Positions 34,831 to 51,621 of a stretch of DNA of 64,000 nucleotides are shown in pieces. Made by a program: the position numbers and the translations under genes. How positions within the stretch are numbered: position 1 is the first letter of the stretch; each line of letters starts with the position of its first letter. Below the pieces are notes generated by a model, which was given only the letters and a program-made list of their open reading frames with translations, searched no databases and was not told where the DNA came from. The DNA comes from Protopterus annectens (Eukaryota > Chordata > Ceratodontiformes > Protopteridae): the NCBI RefSeq assembly GCF_019279795.1, contig NC_056744.1, forward strand, positions 1,510,040,976 to 1,510,104,975, read 5' to 3'.

Positions 34831-34941
34831 TAAAAATGTGTACCTATCAACATTCATTTAAGCATTCTCTTATATGAAACCTGCGTGTGTGTGATATGTA
34901 TATGTATATGTCTATATGTATTTGTGTATATCTATCTCTCT

Positions 34942-34980
<39 letters not shown>

Positions 34981-35649
34981 CACACACACTCTCTCCTGTT
35001 AATTTTGTCACTCCACAAACTGTACAAGAGCTTCACTTTTAGAAGGCAAAGAATAAAATAGATGCAGCTTATATAAAGTACATTAATACTAAAGTATGCC
35101 ACAAGCAGGTTTGCAGTTGCACATGAGCCCTGGCTAGTATACATAACTCACCACCAGAAAAGCCTCTAAACACTCCTGAGAAGGGCATCTCTCCTCAGCC
35201 GCTATTAAAGAAAGTAGAGGCAATTCAGTACACTATCACCCTGTCCAAAGAATGCAAGCAAAGAATCAGACAATGTCAGAATAAACAAAAGAAATATTGT
35301 ATATACAGTTCTTACTACAAGGATTACACATTCTACTTAACCTTTACCTCCCACTGGTGGAATAAGTTAGGATGTTTTTTTTCATAGGTCTCTGCAGTGA
35401 TGCCTGCATTGCATACTACTGCATGTAATGCCAGTGATATCATTCATTTCAAGCTGGTGTTAGGCACCCACTTTATATAATGAACCACCATAATAAGATT
35501 TGTTTTCCATGTATGACCACTGTATGCACATGCCACATTAATATGTTCATGTGCAGAGACAAAATGCTAGAGTTTCCTAGGTGTAATAGATGTGTGTGAA
35601 TTAAAACCAAACTATAAGCAATAAATCCTCGCACAGGAGAAGTAGCCAA
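34831..35649. other. No gene; AT-rich with a microsatellite
   Basis: Contains (TA)n then (CA)n at 34944-34988. The remainder is unassigned. AAAATGTGTACCTA near 34833 also occurs near 31237, at the other end of PLE-3, and may be part of its terminal repeats. Confidence 0.4.
34944..34988. repeat. (TA)n/(CA)n microsatellite
   Basis: About 14 TA repeats joined to about 7 CA repeats. Confidence 0.95.
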
Positions 35650-35943
35650 AATAAGGGCACGAGAATCTGTTGTAGTCCACCTAATTTAATCATGGATACA
35701 AAAAAACAAAAAACAAAAGCATAAACGCTGCAGATACACAAAGTGTTTTTGTATGAACACTTCATCAGATGCTATCCCCAAAGACAAAGAAACTGTCAAT
35801 ATATACCATAACTAATTAAATCAAACTTTAAGAGTACCAATCAAATCATTCTAAATACATTTAAATACATTCAAATTAATTAAGTAAAATAATTTAAATT
35901 TATAGAAGCTGCAAGGACTGTGGTCTGAATGAAAGATGTGTGT

Positions 35944-35948
<5 letters not shown>

Positions 35949-36007
<59 letters not shown>
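35949..36007. repeat. (TA)n microsatellite
   Basis: About 29 TA repeats within the 3' region of PLE-4. Confidence 0.95.
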
Positions 36008-36009
<2 letters not shown>

Positions 36010-36152
36010 ACACTGTGTTGAAAACTTGATGTAATAAAACCTATGTTAAAAACATACAAGAACAAAATGTATTAAATAAATAAATAGATGAATGAATAAA
36101 TAAGTATAAAACTGCCCTATTGTGGCCGCTTAACTATACTGAAGTGTGTATG

Positions 36153-37253
36153 CTATAAAGTTTCGCTGCTCTTAAGTTTTAAAACTGGCTTTATAGAAAT
36201 AGCCTTGTTCAGACCAGGGGTTTTTGTGGCTTCCAAAACTAATTGCCAGAATAACTCCCTGTATTCTAGCTTTTCCTCCCAAAGGCCACCTCTTACATCC
36301 TTACGAACAACTTCCAGAACAAAGAATGGAAAAGAGGCTGTATTACAATACAAGCTGTGTTTAAAAACAGCATTTTTAATGTTGGCATTTCTAGTTTCAT
36401 AAATATGCTCATAAATCCTGTTTTTCAGCTTTCTTTCAGTTTTACCTACATAGAAATACATGCAGGTTTGACATGAAGCTAAATAAACCACACCACTAGA
36501 TTTACAATTGGCAAATTTATTGGTATTAATATTTTTCCGTCTAGCTTCAATATAAAAAGTGTCTCCACAATAAATATAAGGGCATTGTTGGCAACAGCCA
36601 CATTTGTAGGTTCCGGTCTTTTTGTTGTGATTACGGGAAACTTGTGTCCCTCCATCACTTTCCAAAATGTCCTTAATATTACGATCCTTTCTATACATAA
36701 TTCTCAAGGGTTTGTTAAACAAACATTCCAAGTCCGAAATTTCACTAAATCTATTCCATTCTGTCTCAACAACTTTCTTAATCTTAGTTGCATCACCAGT
36801 AAAATCTGTAATAAAAGCATCTTCAAAACTGACAATAGGACTATGGATGATGTTCTTATTATTCGCATCATGTCTTGAAGAGGGGTCTCCATACAAAATA
36901 GGTGTAAACCTCATCTTTCTTCCATTCTTAACTTTGTCAATAACTTCTTTAATAACCTTGTCAGGGTAACCTCTCTCTTTGAACATTTTACTAATAAAAG
37001 TCACTTCTTTATCAAAATCAGAATCGTCAACAGTCATGCGGCTCGCCCTAACAAATTGCCCTTTAACTACATTCTTCTTTTGGTAAAAAGGATGCCCACT
37101 AGTGTAATAAAGATAAGAATTAGAAAAAGTGGGCTTCCTAAAAATCTTAGAAAGGAATTTACCTGATTCTTTCCTAATATTAATATAAAAATAATTCAGT
37201 GCATTGTAATCAAGGTTATAAGTGAAGTCAAGAAATGTAGTGGAATTTTTCAA
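36153..37253 (-). CDS. PLE-4 RT C-terminus plus GIY-YIG endonuclease (open frame, 367 codons)
   Basis: In Penelope-like elements the GIY-YIG nuclease nicks DNA so the reverse transcriptase can prime from the cut. The frame starts in the RT thumb region and includes KNVVKGQFVRASRM (residues about 59-72) and FKERGYPDKVIKE (about 90-102). A Cys-rich YKCGCCQQCPYIYCG block follows (about 217-231), of the metal-binding type usual just before the nuclease. The nuclease runs from SGVVYLASCQTCMYFYVGKT through ERKLKNRIYEHI (about 253-285), keeping both aromatic motifs and the conserved Arg. It ends after PGLNKAISIKPVLKLKSS. No stop in 367 codons, although the upstream RT part is in other frames, so this is a surviving piece of an inactive element. 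The first Met is only the first in the open frame, not a real start. Confidence 0.85.
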   Translation of the reverse strand: MKNSTTFLDFTYNLDYNALNYFYINIRKESGKFLSKIFRKPTFSNSYLYYTSGHPFYQKKNVVKGQFVRASRMTVDDSDFDKEVTFISKMFKERGYPDKVIKEVIDKVKNGRKMRFTPILYGDPSSRHDANNKNIIHSPIVSFEDAFITDFTGDATKIKKVVETEWNRFSEISDLECLFNKPLRIMYRKDRNIKDILESDGGTQVSRNHNKKTGTYKCGCCQQCPYIYCGDTFYIEARRKNINTNKFANCKSSGVVYLASCQTCMYFYVGKTERKLKNRIYEHIYETRNANIKNAVFKHSLYCNTASFPFFVLEVVRKDVRGGLWEEKLEYRELFWQLVLEATKTPGLNKAISIKPVLKLKSSETL

Positions 37254-38025
37254 ATACCATAAAAAAATTCATGAAATCTGTCCTCCCCATCCTTCTAAAA
37301 AATTACTATATCATTCAGGGAATGCTTGTAAAAACACCAGCATTCTGAGAATCCACAGTTTAACACAAATTTCTTTTTCCACCAAGAGAGTATAATGTTG
37401 ACATACATGGGGGCACATCTAGCCCCCATTGCTACACCTTTTAATTGCTTAAAAAACTCCCCTTCATAATAAATGAAGTTGTTATACAAAACAACTTCCA
37501 TCAAGGGTAAACAAGTTCTAAAAACATTATTGTTCAACTGACCAAAATCTACTAAGGCGTCCTTTAACCATTGTAAACACTCTTAGTGAGGAATAGAACC
37601 AAACAAATCCACTATGTCAACAGTAATGAATATAATATTGTTGTTAAAATCAATATTTCTCACTTACTTTAATAAGTCCCATGAATCTTTCAAAGTTGTG
37701 TGTCCCTGTAAAGAAATCTTTTTTAGGTTTTCATCCAGATATTTAGCCATAGGTGCCATGACCAAACCTTCTGAAGCAACAATTAGTCATAATGGGGGGA
37801 TTTAATGCATCCTTGTGGACCTTAGGAATCTCAAATACTGAGGATGGATGTTAGTTAATGGAAAGTTATAAGTGTCCAAACTAATAAGTCCTTCCAACAT
37901 AAGGTCATTAAGTAGCAATCTAATTTTTTAATAGGCTATATTAATTTCATTCAAGGATAGCCTAGTGTACTTATTTTCATCATTAAGCAAGTCATTCATC
38001 TTAGATTCATATTTTGTACAATGTT

Positions 38026-39214
38026 GTGTACAATGCCTCTGACAGCAGTCACTAATGCTGTTCAGCTAAGCCTGATTTTATTCGTAACATAATTGTATCA
38101 AAGACATTCTTGTACACTAAGAAATCCTGGCATTTAGACTAGATTACTGCCACAGCTATTAATACTGAAATCCTACAACTCTGAATTGCTCTGCAATGTC
38201 TGATTTCATCATTTGCTTACATATGAGTCTCATTAGCTTAACAGCACTCATTTGCATGACATTATTTAGTAAATTGAATACAGTGAGTACACAGTATTTT
38301 TCTGGAGAATTTTTCCTCCGTCCTGCATCAATCTGCAGTTCCCAGTCTAGTGCACCACATCCATTGCAGAGTCTGACAACAGTCTGCTTAACTTTCCAGA
38401 CTATATGTATTAGGCTGGTAAAGTAGAACTTGATGGCATCCTGGGAGTCTATCCCATCACATCTGCCAGGGAGAGGAGGTTTCTATTTAAGACCTACCTC
38501 TGTTGCATCATCCCTTCCTTGTGGTCCCATCTGGTACATAAAAGGGGCAGGGTGTAGCATAATGCTCTGCATCCACAGCAGCTAAACCATATCCACCTCC
38601 CAATTCCCCCTTTTGGACCATGCCTCCTAGTATGATATCCAAGGTCTCCATCAGGAATTGCTACAACAGATACCTACAGAACCACCCACCAGGAATGATA
38701 AGACCTGTCCATCTCTGCTCTCCATCAGATGTGCAATATGCTAATCAAAACCAGGTCAATTATCCCCCTATGTAATCAGAGTGGCACATACGTACACACT
38801 ATTTTTGCTGTAACACTATCACTCTAATAAGTGTCTCTGAATCCCCCCCTTATGTGTGTCACTGCTTTTCACATTATTTCCCACAATGCTAAGCACTAAA
38901 TGTTTCCACATTTCCCTTTTTATAGCTTTTCATATACAGACATGTTTGTAATAAATATATAAATAAATGTATCCACATTTGGAACTTCACATCTCATAAC
39001 TGCCTTAAACAGAAAAAAGTGAAAAGACCATTTAACAAACTAAAACAATTAGAAATAGCACTGATAAATGTTATGGAACAATTTCAGCATCTGTAGATTT
39101 TCATCAGTGATTTTAAACATTTTAAACCTCTTCCACAATGAAGTGCAAAGTAATGTGGTGTGTGTGTGTGTCATCTTACTGCCTAGACAGCACACTTCTA
39201 GAAAATAAATATGC
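38026..39214. other. No recognisable gene
   Basis: Mixed composition. 38400-38760 is somewhat more GC-rich (GGGAGTCTATCCCATCAC, GGGAGAGGAGG) and could be an old element I cannot name. 38760-39214 is AT-rich with a short GT run near 39158. Confidence 0.35.
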
Positions 39215-39895
39215 AGTTAGAGACCAAGGTTCTTGGTTGATAGCTCCTTCTCTTTTGACCTTCATGTAACAACTGTTGACAGGAAATCCTTTTATTTATC
39301 CCAGCTGATTGCCAAAGGAATATCATCAAGGCCTAAATACATAATCACTGTCTTATACTCAGGTTTGATTCAGACAATTATCGAATATAATGTCCCTTTA
39401 GGATATATCTCACTAAACATAAAGAACTAGAAAGATTCTAAACTTTCTTAACCAAAAAAAAAAATACAGGCCTAATATCCCTGAGCTGCCAAGAGAGGCT
39501 GGAAACTCTATACCCTTATTCAGTGTCTTATAGACTTTTGAGGGGAGACCAGATTGTTGTTGACCTCCTGTTCCTTCACAAGTCCAATATCTGCACCAAG
39601 AACAGAAGCAATGTCCTAAATCTTCACCAGCATATTAATAAAACATGATGGAGGGATAGGTTTATAACCCAGCACCTTCCTAACCTTTGGAACAAACTTC
39701 CCCTGCATGTTAAGCAGTGTGACTCACTATATTCCTTTAAACATAAACTAGATGACTGGATGAGTATCCACAAATTTACTCCAGGACTGACTGATCTCCT
39801 GGAGAAAGGAGGTGCTTCCTGAGAAAGGGTACTGGCAAGGTGAGTACAGATGTGAGAGTCAGCAGCATATCCATGAATCAATGAACATATGAATC
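39215..39895 (+). mobile_element. CR1-like LINE, copy A2, 3' end
   Basis: The + frame 39233-39430 reads VDSSFSFDLHVTTVDRKSFYLSQLIAKGISSRPKYIITVLYSGLIQTIIEYN. It is followed in other frames by a TWWRDRFITQHLPNLWNKLPLHVKQ-type block (about 39635-39715) and LDDWMSIHKFTPGLTDLLEKGG (about 39750-39815). These are the last RT domains of the CR1 family present at 41.8-42.9 kb. The tail ends CATATCCATGAATCAATGAACATATGAATC, a degenerate form of the ATGAACCT repeat. 5'-truncated. Confidence 0.8.
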
Positions 39896-41049
39896 ACAAA
39901 AGCTCATTTAATCCAGGAGAAAGCAGTCATCCATTTTTTTTACTATCAGCAATCCTTCCTTTTTATTCAAAATGTCTTGTAAAAATGTTCTTCTTAGAGT
40001 GGAATTGTAACTAATTTTATCGATATCAGTAAATTTAAATGTAGCTCTACAATGACACATAATATATTTGTCTAAAGTATCATGGCATTTCTTACATCTA
40101 ATGTCACTCACATATGTACTAATCCTGCCCCTAAAAGCACAGGTTTCCCACATTGAAAGCACTACAGACACACTCAATAAATAAAATAAATCATATATCT
40201 ATTACTACAAGTGATATAATATGAAAGTGAAATAACAGGAACATAAAAGGATAAATTGAGTGCTGCTATCACTGACAATTAATAGAAAAAATAATTAAAA
40301 AACAACTTCCATTGCAAACCCAATTCTATGAATCAAAGCAGACTGGAAAAAGAAAATGAACACCTTCATTTTGCAATGATAAACACACCACAAGAAACAC
40401 ATCACAAACAGTATTTAATAATAATGTTAATCTTTTTTTAACAGCAGTACAACTTCATTAATAAATCAGAAGCTGTTTTACATATTCAGACTGGTATGAA
40501 TTAAATGATGCTTCACAGTAATAAAACAGGAAATGGCACAAACTAAACAACAGTACTTACAAAGGGGCTTCATTCCCCTAAACCCCATGGCATGGGTACT
40601 CTGCTCAAACATCCCATAACTTACATACAGTATAATAACTACTCAGTCATACAACTGTGACCAAAAGGAAGCACCCACATTTAAGGTATTGTCAATGCTA
40701 GTGTGTGTGTTGACTAGAGTAGTCAATAGTATGTGTTACCTCTACTGCCCATTGACAGTATAAGTGCTCGAAACATACTGTGACCATGGATAAAAACAGA
40801 GACAGACAGATAATTTTTTAAATCAACAGTGAGAGAAAGTATCATGGGATATGCAATTCCTGTCCATGTCACTGTATAAGCTATATGCTTTCTATTAGCC
40901 AAGTTTTAAATAAATGATAGTAGTTGTTAGGTACCTTGATATACACATGTGTGTTTGCATTTGAATGCTGTACATAAAGACAGATGCAATGATAGGCAAA
41001 TATCTCACCCCCTGTGTATCAAATCTCTTTCTCTCACTGTCTCTCTATA

Positions 41050-41103
<54 letters not shown>

Positions 41104-41129
41104 TATCTATCTATCTAGATATCTACCTA
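39896..41129. other. AT-rich stretch without a gene
   Basis: No coding pattern. 39910-40160 on the - strand has a weak Cys-rich frame (DIRCKKCHDTLDKYIMCHCRA) that could be a fragment of a PLE or other element, not assignable. A pyrimidine/TA microsatellite closes the stretch. Confidence 0.35.
41053..41099. repeat. (TA)n microsatellite
   Basis: About 23 TA repeats followed by CTAT repeats, directly left of the Tc1 terminus. Confidence 0.95.
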
Positions 41130-44984
<3,855 letters not shown>

Positions 44985-45245
44985 TTTGGTCTGTTCCCCA
45001 TAAAATCTATGGTTTTCAGGCAAAACACTGTGGTGATATGAGGGTTGAAGTCACTAAACAATGACATAAATTTGAGTTTCGGACTTCATACACTTCAGAA
45101 AAATGCATGCTGAGACAGATTCTGATTTTTAACATTTTAAGTTTATAAGAGCAACATTTAAAATCTGTACCTATTTTTGGGCATTTGTCCCCCCGTTATG
45201 TCAGGCTTTGTCCAGACTTCTTGCACTAAGAAGTTGAGAGGTATG
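44985..45245 (+). repeat. SINE-like interspersed repeat, family C, copy 2
   Basis: Shares with 53.55-53.80 kb the order CATAAAATCTATGG, TTTTCAGG, CACTAAACAATGACA, TTTCGGACTTCATA, CTTCAGAAA, TTTTTGGGCATTTGTC, then CTTGCACTAAGAAGTTGAG and AGGTATG. Confidence 0.7.
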
Positions 45246-45285
45246 GATAAGGTATGTCACGAAAGGCAGCATTATATTAAACTAA

Positions 45286-48083
<2,798 letters not shown>

Positions 48084-48091
48084 CCATATAC

Positions 48092-48470
48092 GGGTCTACT
48101 TCAGAGAATCGAAACTTCACTTATCCAAAATTCACTGTGTAGAGATGAAAACACCGAATGTTCAGTTAAGCGAACATTCACATCACCGGATTTTTACACA
48201 GAGAATGGAGGCAGTTGGCCAACATGAAGTAATTTACCCTTTTTCTCACTGTAGTGTGAGCTCTGAATTGGTATATATAGTTGGGGAGGTGTGGGAGGCA
48301 CATGGCTTGATGTACTGTGGTGTGTTTGTAGGATGAATGTTGGCCAACTGCTGTTGTTCCCTGTGTAAAAATCCGGTGATATGAACATTCGCTTAATTGA
48401 ATGTTTAGTGTTTTCATTTCAATGGAGTGAATTTCGGGAAAGTGAAGTTTCAGTTATGTGACACAGATCC
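48092..48470. mobile_element. Short TIR element T4 with long inverted arms
   Basis: Begins GGGTCTACTTCAGAGAATCG and ends GTGACACAGATCC. The arms are complementary over roughly 140 bp, for example CATCACCGGATTTTTACACAG against CTGTGTAAAAATCCGGTGAT in shorter pieces. ATCCATAT occurs just left (48082-48089) and just right (48471-48478), so the duplication is about 8 bp. The interior holds CACTGTAGTGTGAGCTC then GGTATATATAGTTGGGG, a variant of the module seen in T2 and T6. Confidence 0.85.
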
Positions 48471-48472
48471 AT

Positions 48473-48474
<2 letters not shown>

Positions 48475-48521
<47 letters not shown>

Positions 48522-48542
48522 CACAAACACATACACACACAC

Positions 48543-48600
<58 letters not shown>
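48475..48600. repeat. (TA)n, (CA)n, (TA)n microsatellites
   Basis: TA run 48475-48514, ACACA-rich link, then a TA run 48549-48600. They are split from 49172-49230 by T5. Confidence 0.95.
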
Positions 48601-48601
<1 letters not shown>

Positions 48602-48603
<2 letters not shown>

Positions 48604-49169
48604 GTCACCTTTAAAATCTCGAACTCGCGTTTGCCCGAAACGGAATCCGACGGGACGAGAATACCGAAAATGCAGATGACCGAAAAGGTGAGAACCCGAC
48701 GGACTCGGTAAGTGTGCGATCGAGTGAGGGATTTAGTGTTAGGAGCGGACAGGTAAGTGCGATAGTGAGGGACTGTGGGTTAGGGGTGGGTTAAGTGAGT
48801 TAGGGTTAGGGTGCAGGTAGGGTGTGTGTGCGATAGCGAGGGACTGTGGGTTTAGGGGTGGGTAAGTGAGTTAGGGTTAGGGTGCAGGTAGGGTAAGTGT
48901 GCGATAGCGAGGGACTGTGGGTTTAGGGGTGGGTAAGTGAGTTAGGGTTAGGGTGCAGGTAGGGTAAGTGTGCGGTAGTGTCGGACCTTAGGGTTAGGGT
49001 TTGGGTTAGGGATAGTGCATATGTTATGTAGTGTACTGTGTTGTTTACGTGTAGCGTGTTGGTGTAATGGTTTTCGGTGTTTTGCGTTTTCGGCGTTTTA
49101 TGTTGTCGGTCTTTTCGTTTCGGTCATTAGTGTGTCGGGCAAACGCGGTTTCGAGGTTTTAAAGGTGAT

Positions 49170-49171
<2 letters not shown>
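48602..49171. mobile_element. Short TIR element T5 within a (TA)n array
   Basis: Ends GGGTCACCTTTAAAATCTCG and CGAGGTTTTAAAGGTGATCC are inverted, extending through the CGCGTTTGCCCGA arms. TA repeats flank both sides, consistent with insertion into the array and a TATATATA duplication. The interior is a minisatellite of TTAGGG-containing units. An open + frame crosses its right end but is not coding. Confidence 0.85.
48822..48963. repeat. 71-bp minisatellite with TTAGGGTTAGGG
   Basis: Units at 48822 and 48893 are almost identical (GTGTGCGATAGCGAGGGAC ... GTTAGGGTTAGGGTGCAGG), with diverged units on either side (48752 and 48964). Confidence 0.9.
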
Positions 49172-49227
<56 letters not shown>

Positions 49228-49229
49228 AA

Positions 49230-49279
<50 letters not shown>
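49172..49279. repeat. (TA)n then (GT)n microsatellites
   Basis: TA run to about 49230, then about 24 GT repeats to 49279. Confidence 0.95.
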
Positions 49280-49281
<2 letters not shown>

Positions 49282-49542
49282 TTTTGCTACATTTCTCTAA
49301 GCCCTGAAAACACTAAAAGACAAAACCTGGTTGAGTATTTGGGAGTCATTCTTTTCAACATTTGCAGTTGCATTTGTACACTGGATTTCACCTACATTCT
49401 TTTACTGTTATATGCATTTCTACTTGCATATATTTCTGCTAGGTATAGTACTGAGTGCAAGTATTTTACTTTTTCAAAATGTGTGTTCCTTTGGTATACT
49501 TCTAATAATGCAACTTTTGTGTCTTCCAAACAAGATCATAAA

Positions 49543-50486
49543 AAAAAAAAAAAAAAAAATGAGAGAAAATGCACTGAGCTAGCACACTGAGAACGTTTAC
49601 TGACAGACAAAACAGAAAACAGAAAATGGTGAGCGCTTTCACAACATAACGTTGCTTCATCAGACAACAGTAAAAGGCTTACACTCTATTTAAATAGTCA
49701 AATATCCATTACTCAATTAACTAATTAGGGTTAGCAAGTTGTACACAATCAAATTCAAGAGAAGCTTACTACAGTGAATCCTACAATAAAGATGCACTAT
49801 GCATATAATGTAACACACAAAGTTACTAAGCATATATAACCACACTATATACACTGTAAAAAACCATGTACATACATATATAAGATAAAACAATGACAGT
49901 AAGACATATAAAAAACTACTAAAAACATCTAAAATATCTTCTAAAAGATGTAAAAATCACGTGCATGAGTGGTCGAGCCTTCAAAAAGGGGACCAAAGTA
50001 GTGGCAGCATTCAACCCAGGAAACTTCTCAGCGTTAAGCTTCAGTATCCATTTTTTCTCATGCCCCTCTGTAATATTTTCTATGTCTTACTGTCGTTGTT
50101 TTATCTTATATATGTATGTACATGTTTTTTTACAGTGTATATAGTGTGGTTATATATGCTTAGTAACTTTGTGTGTAACATTATATGCATAGTGCATCTT
50201 TATTGTAGGATTCACTGTAGTAAGCTTCTCTTGAATTTGATTGTGTACAGCTTGCTAACCCTAATTAGTTAATTGAGTAATGGATATTTGACTATTTTAA
50301 TAGAGTGTAAGCCTTTTGCTGTTGTCTGATGAAGCAACTTTATGTTGTGAAAGCGCTCACCATTTTCTGTTTTCTGTTTTGTCTGTCAGTAAACATTCTC
50401 AGTGTGCTAGCTCGGTGCATTTTCTCTCATTTTGTTTGGGCTCCTTTTTGCACCTTGCTTTTACCTACGACTGTTTTTGTTTTTAT
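49543..50486. mobile_element. Inverted pair of PLE-type 3' ends flanked by a target duplication
   Basis: Two arms of about 345 bp (49555-49905 and 50090-50440) are inverted copies with few differences, for example CTTACTACAGTGAATCCTAC against GTAGGATTCACTGTAGTAAG. Each arm carries CTGATGAAGCAAC...GTTGTGAAAGCGCTCACC, the kind of motif also seen in the 3' regions of PLE-3 and PLE-4. About 185 bp lies between the arms. AAGATCATAAAAAA precedes the structure (about 49527-49540) and follows it (about 50487-50500), like a target duplication. No RT sequence inside. Confidence 0.7.
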
Positions 50487-50500
50487 AAGATCATAAAAAA

Positions 50501-51264
50501 TCCTTTACCAACAGTTCCACTACTAGCACAATGCATCTTGCCCTTTCTACAATTTTTAAAGATCTAACGTTGATAAAACATGGGTGGGTGGGTCCAGACA
50601 TTTAACAGGCAGTGACCAGCTCACACTGTCAGATTGAGGAGTGATGGCTACGTGGTACTGGATGTTTTGTGTTCAGATGGTTCATATTCCTAGTTTCTAG
50701 GGAAATCTTACCAGTCCTATTTCCTTTTGTGCAGAAAGTAACATATTCCCCATGTGCCAAATAATACAAAATTCTCAGACGGAATGTATATGGCTTTTGC
50801 CCCGGTGTCTCTATCCCCCTATACCCCTGATTTGTCATATGCAAATCTTTCATTTCATAATGCTCCCAATAGTAGTACTCCAAGGTTCAGCCCCTGAGAG
50901 TTACAGTACAAGTCCAAGCTAAATGAGTATGGATTCTAATGGTTTGGTCATCAACCTGATGTAGTGGTACTCTCCTAGATAGGGTGGCCTTATCACTAAC
51001 AGTAGCTATAGATCTGTACTTTTTTATTAAGATCTCAGAGGTAAAACCATGGCACAAGTACTACCTGATATATATAGATCCAGCAAACCCTGTTGCTGCA
51101 TTCTGCCCTTACTTGTTCTGCACTGTACTGTGATTAACAATGAAAAGGTTTGAGTACAGGATAACTTATTCTAATAGGAGCAGTATACATACATATCTAT
51201 TGATGGCACAGTAATACACATTTTCTGGGACCCTGCCCAACACTCACGTGTGCACGCACACTCA
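50501..51264. other. No recognisable gene
   Basis: AT-moderate. Short - strand frame at 50629-50883 without known domains. A CA-rich microsatellite begins at the end. Confidence 0.4.

Positions 51265-51303
<39 letters not shown>
51265..51303. repeat. (CA)n microsatellite
   Basis: About 19 CA repeats, followed directly by CCATACCTCCCAACC, the reverse of the family C repeat end. Confidence 0.95.
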
Positions 51304-51304
<1 letters not shown>

Positions 51305-51443
51305 ATACCTCCCAACCGTACCAAATTACTTGTTTTTTACTGAGTTTTGGGGTCCGAACAATGGGGTGCCACGATTCCCAAGCGGCTCCCCTTGATTTCT
51401 GACTTGTTCCCAGCTTTTTATTTTTTATTTTTTTGTTTTTTTT

Positions 51444-51459
51444 GAGCTGACGTCAGCTC
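51444..51459. promoter_or_regulatory. Perfect 16-bp palindrome containing a CRE consensus
   Basis: GAGCTGACGTCAGCTC is a perfect palindrome whose core TGACGTCA is the consensus site for CREB/ATF factors. It follows a T-rich stretch and precedes the complex repeat at 51.6 kb. Function is inferred from the motif only. Confidence 0.35.
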
Positions 51460-51621
51460 CGTCGGCCTACCAGCCTGTCAGAATTGACATCTGCGAGTGG
51501 GAAGGAAGGAGGTTTGAATGGTGGCACTGTTAACATTTATTTTTCCATGACGGTTGCTGTTTGAATTGGAGATCTGCGAGCAACTGCTGCTTGAATGGTA
51601 ATATTTATTATGTGGTCTATG

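Larger units (their letters stand above)
35650..38025 (-). mobile_element. Penelope-like element PLE-4, 5'-truncated
   Basis: On the - strand: an RT part from about 38025, with a DLFGSIPH-like motif (about 37600), GVAMGARCAPMYVNIIL (about 37430) and a FYKHSLNDIVIF box (about 37330), then the open C-terminal frame 37253-36153, then a 3' region with a (TA)n tract and a CTGATGAAGTG motif (about 35768). N-terminal sequence is absent. Distinct from PLE-3 at sequence level but with the same domain order. Confidence 0.88.
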
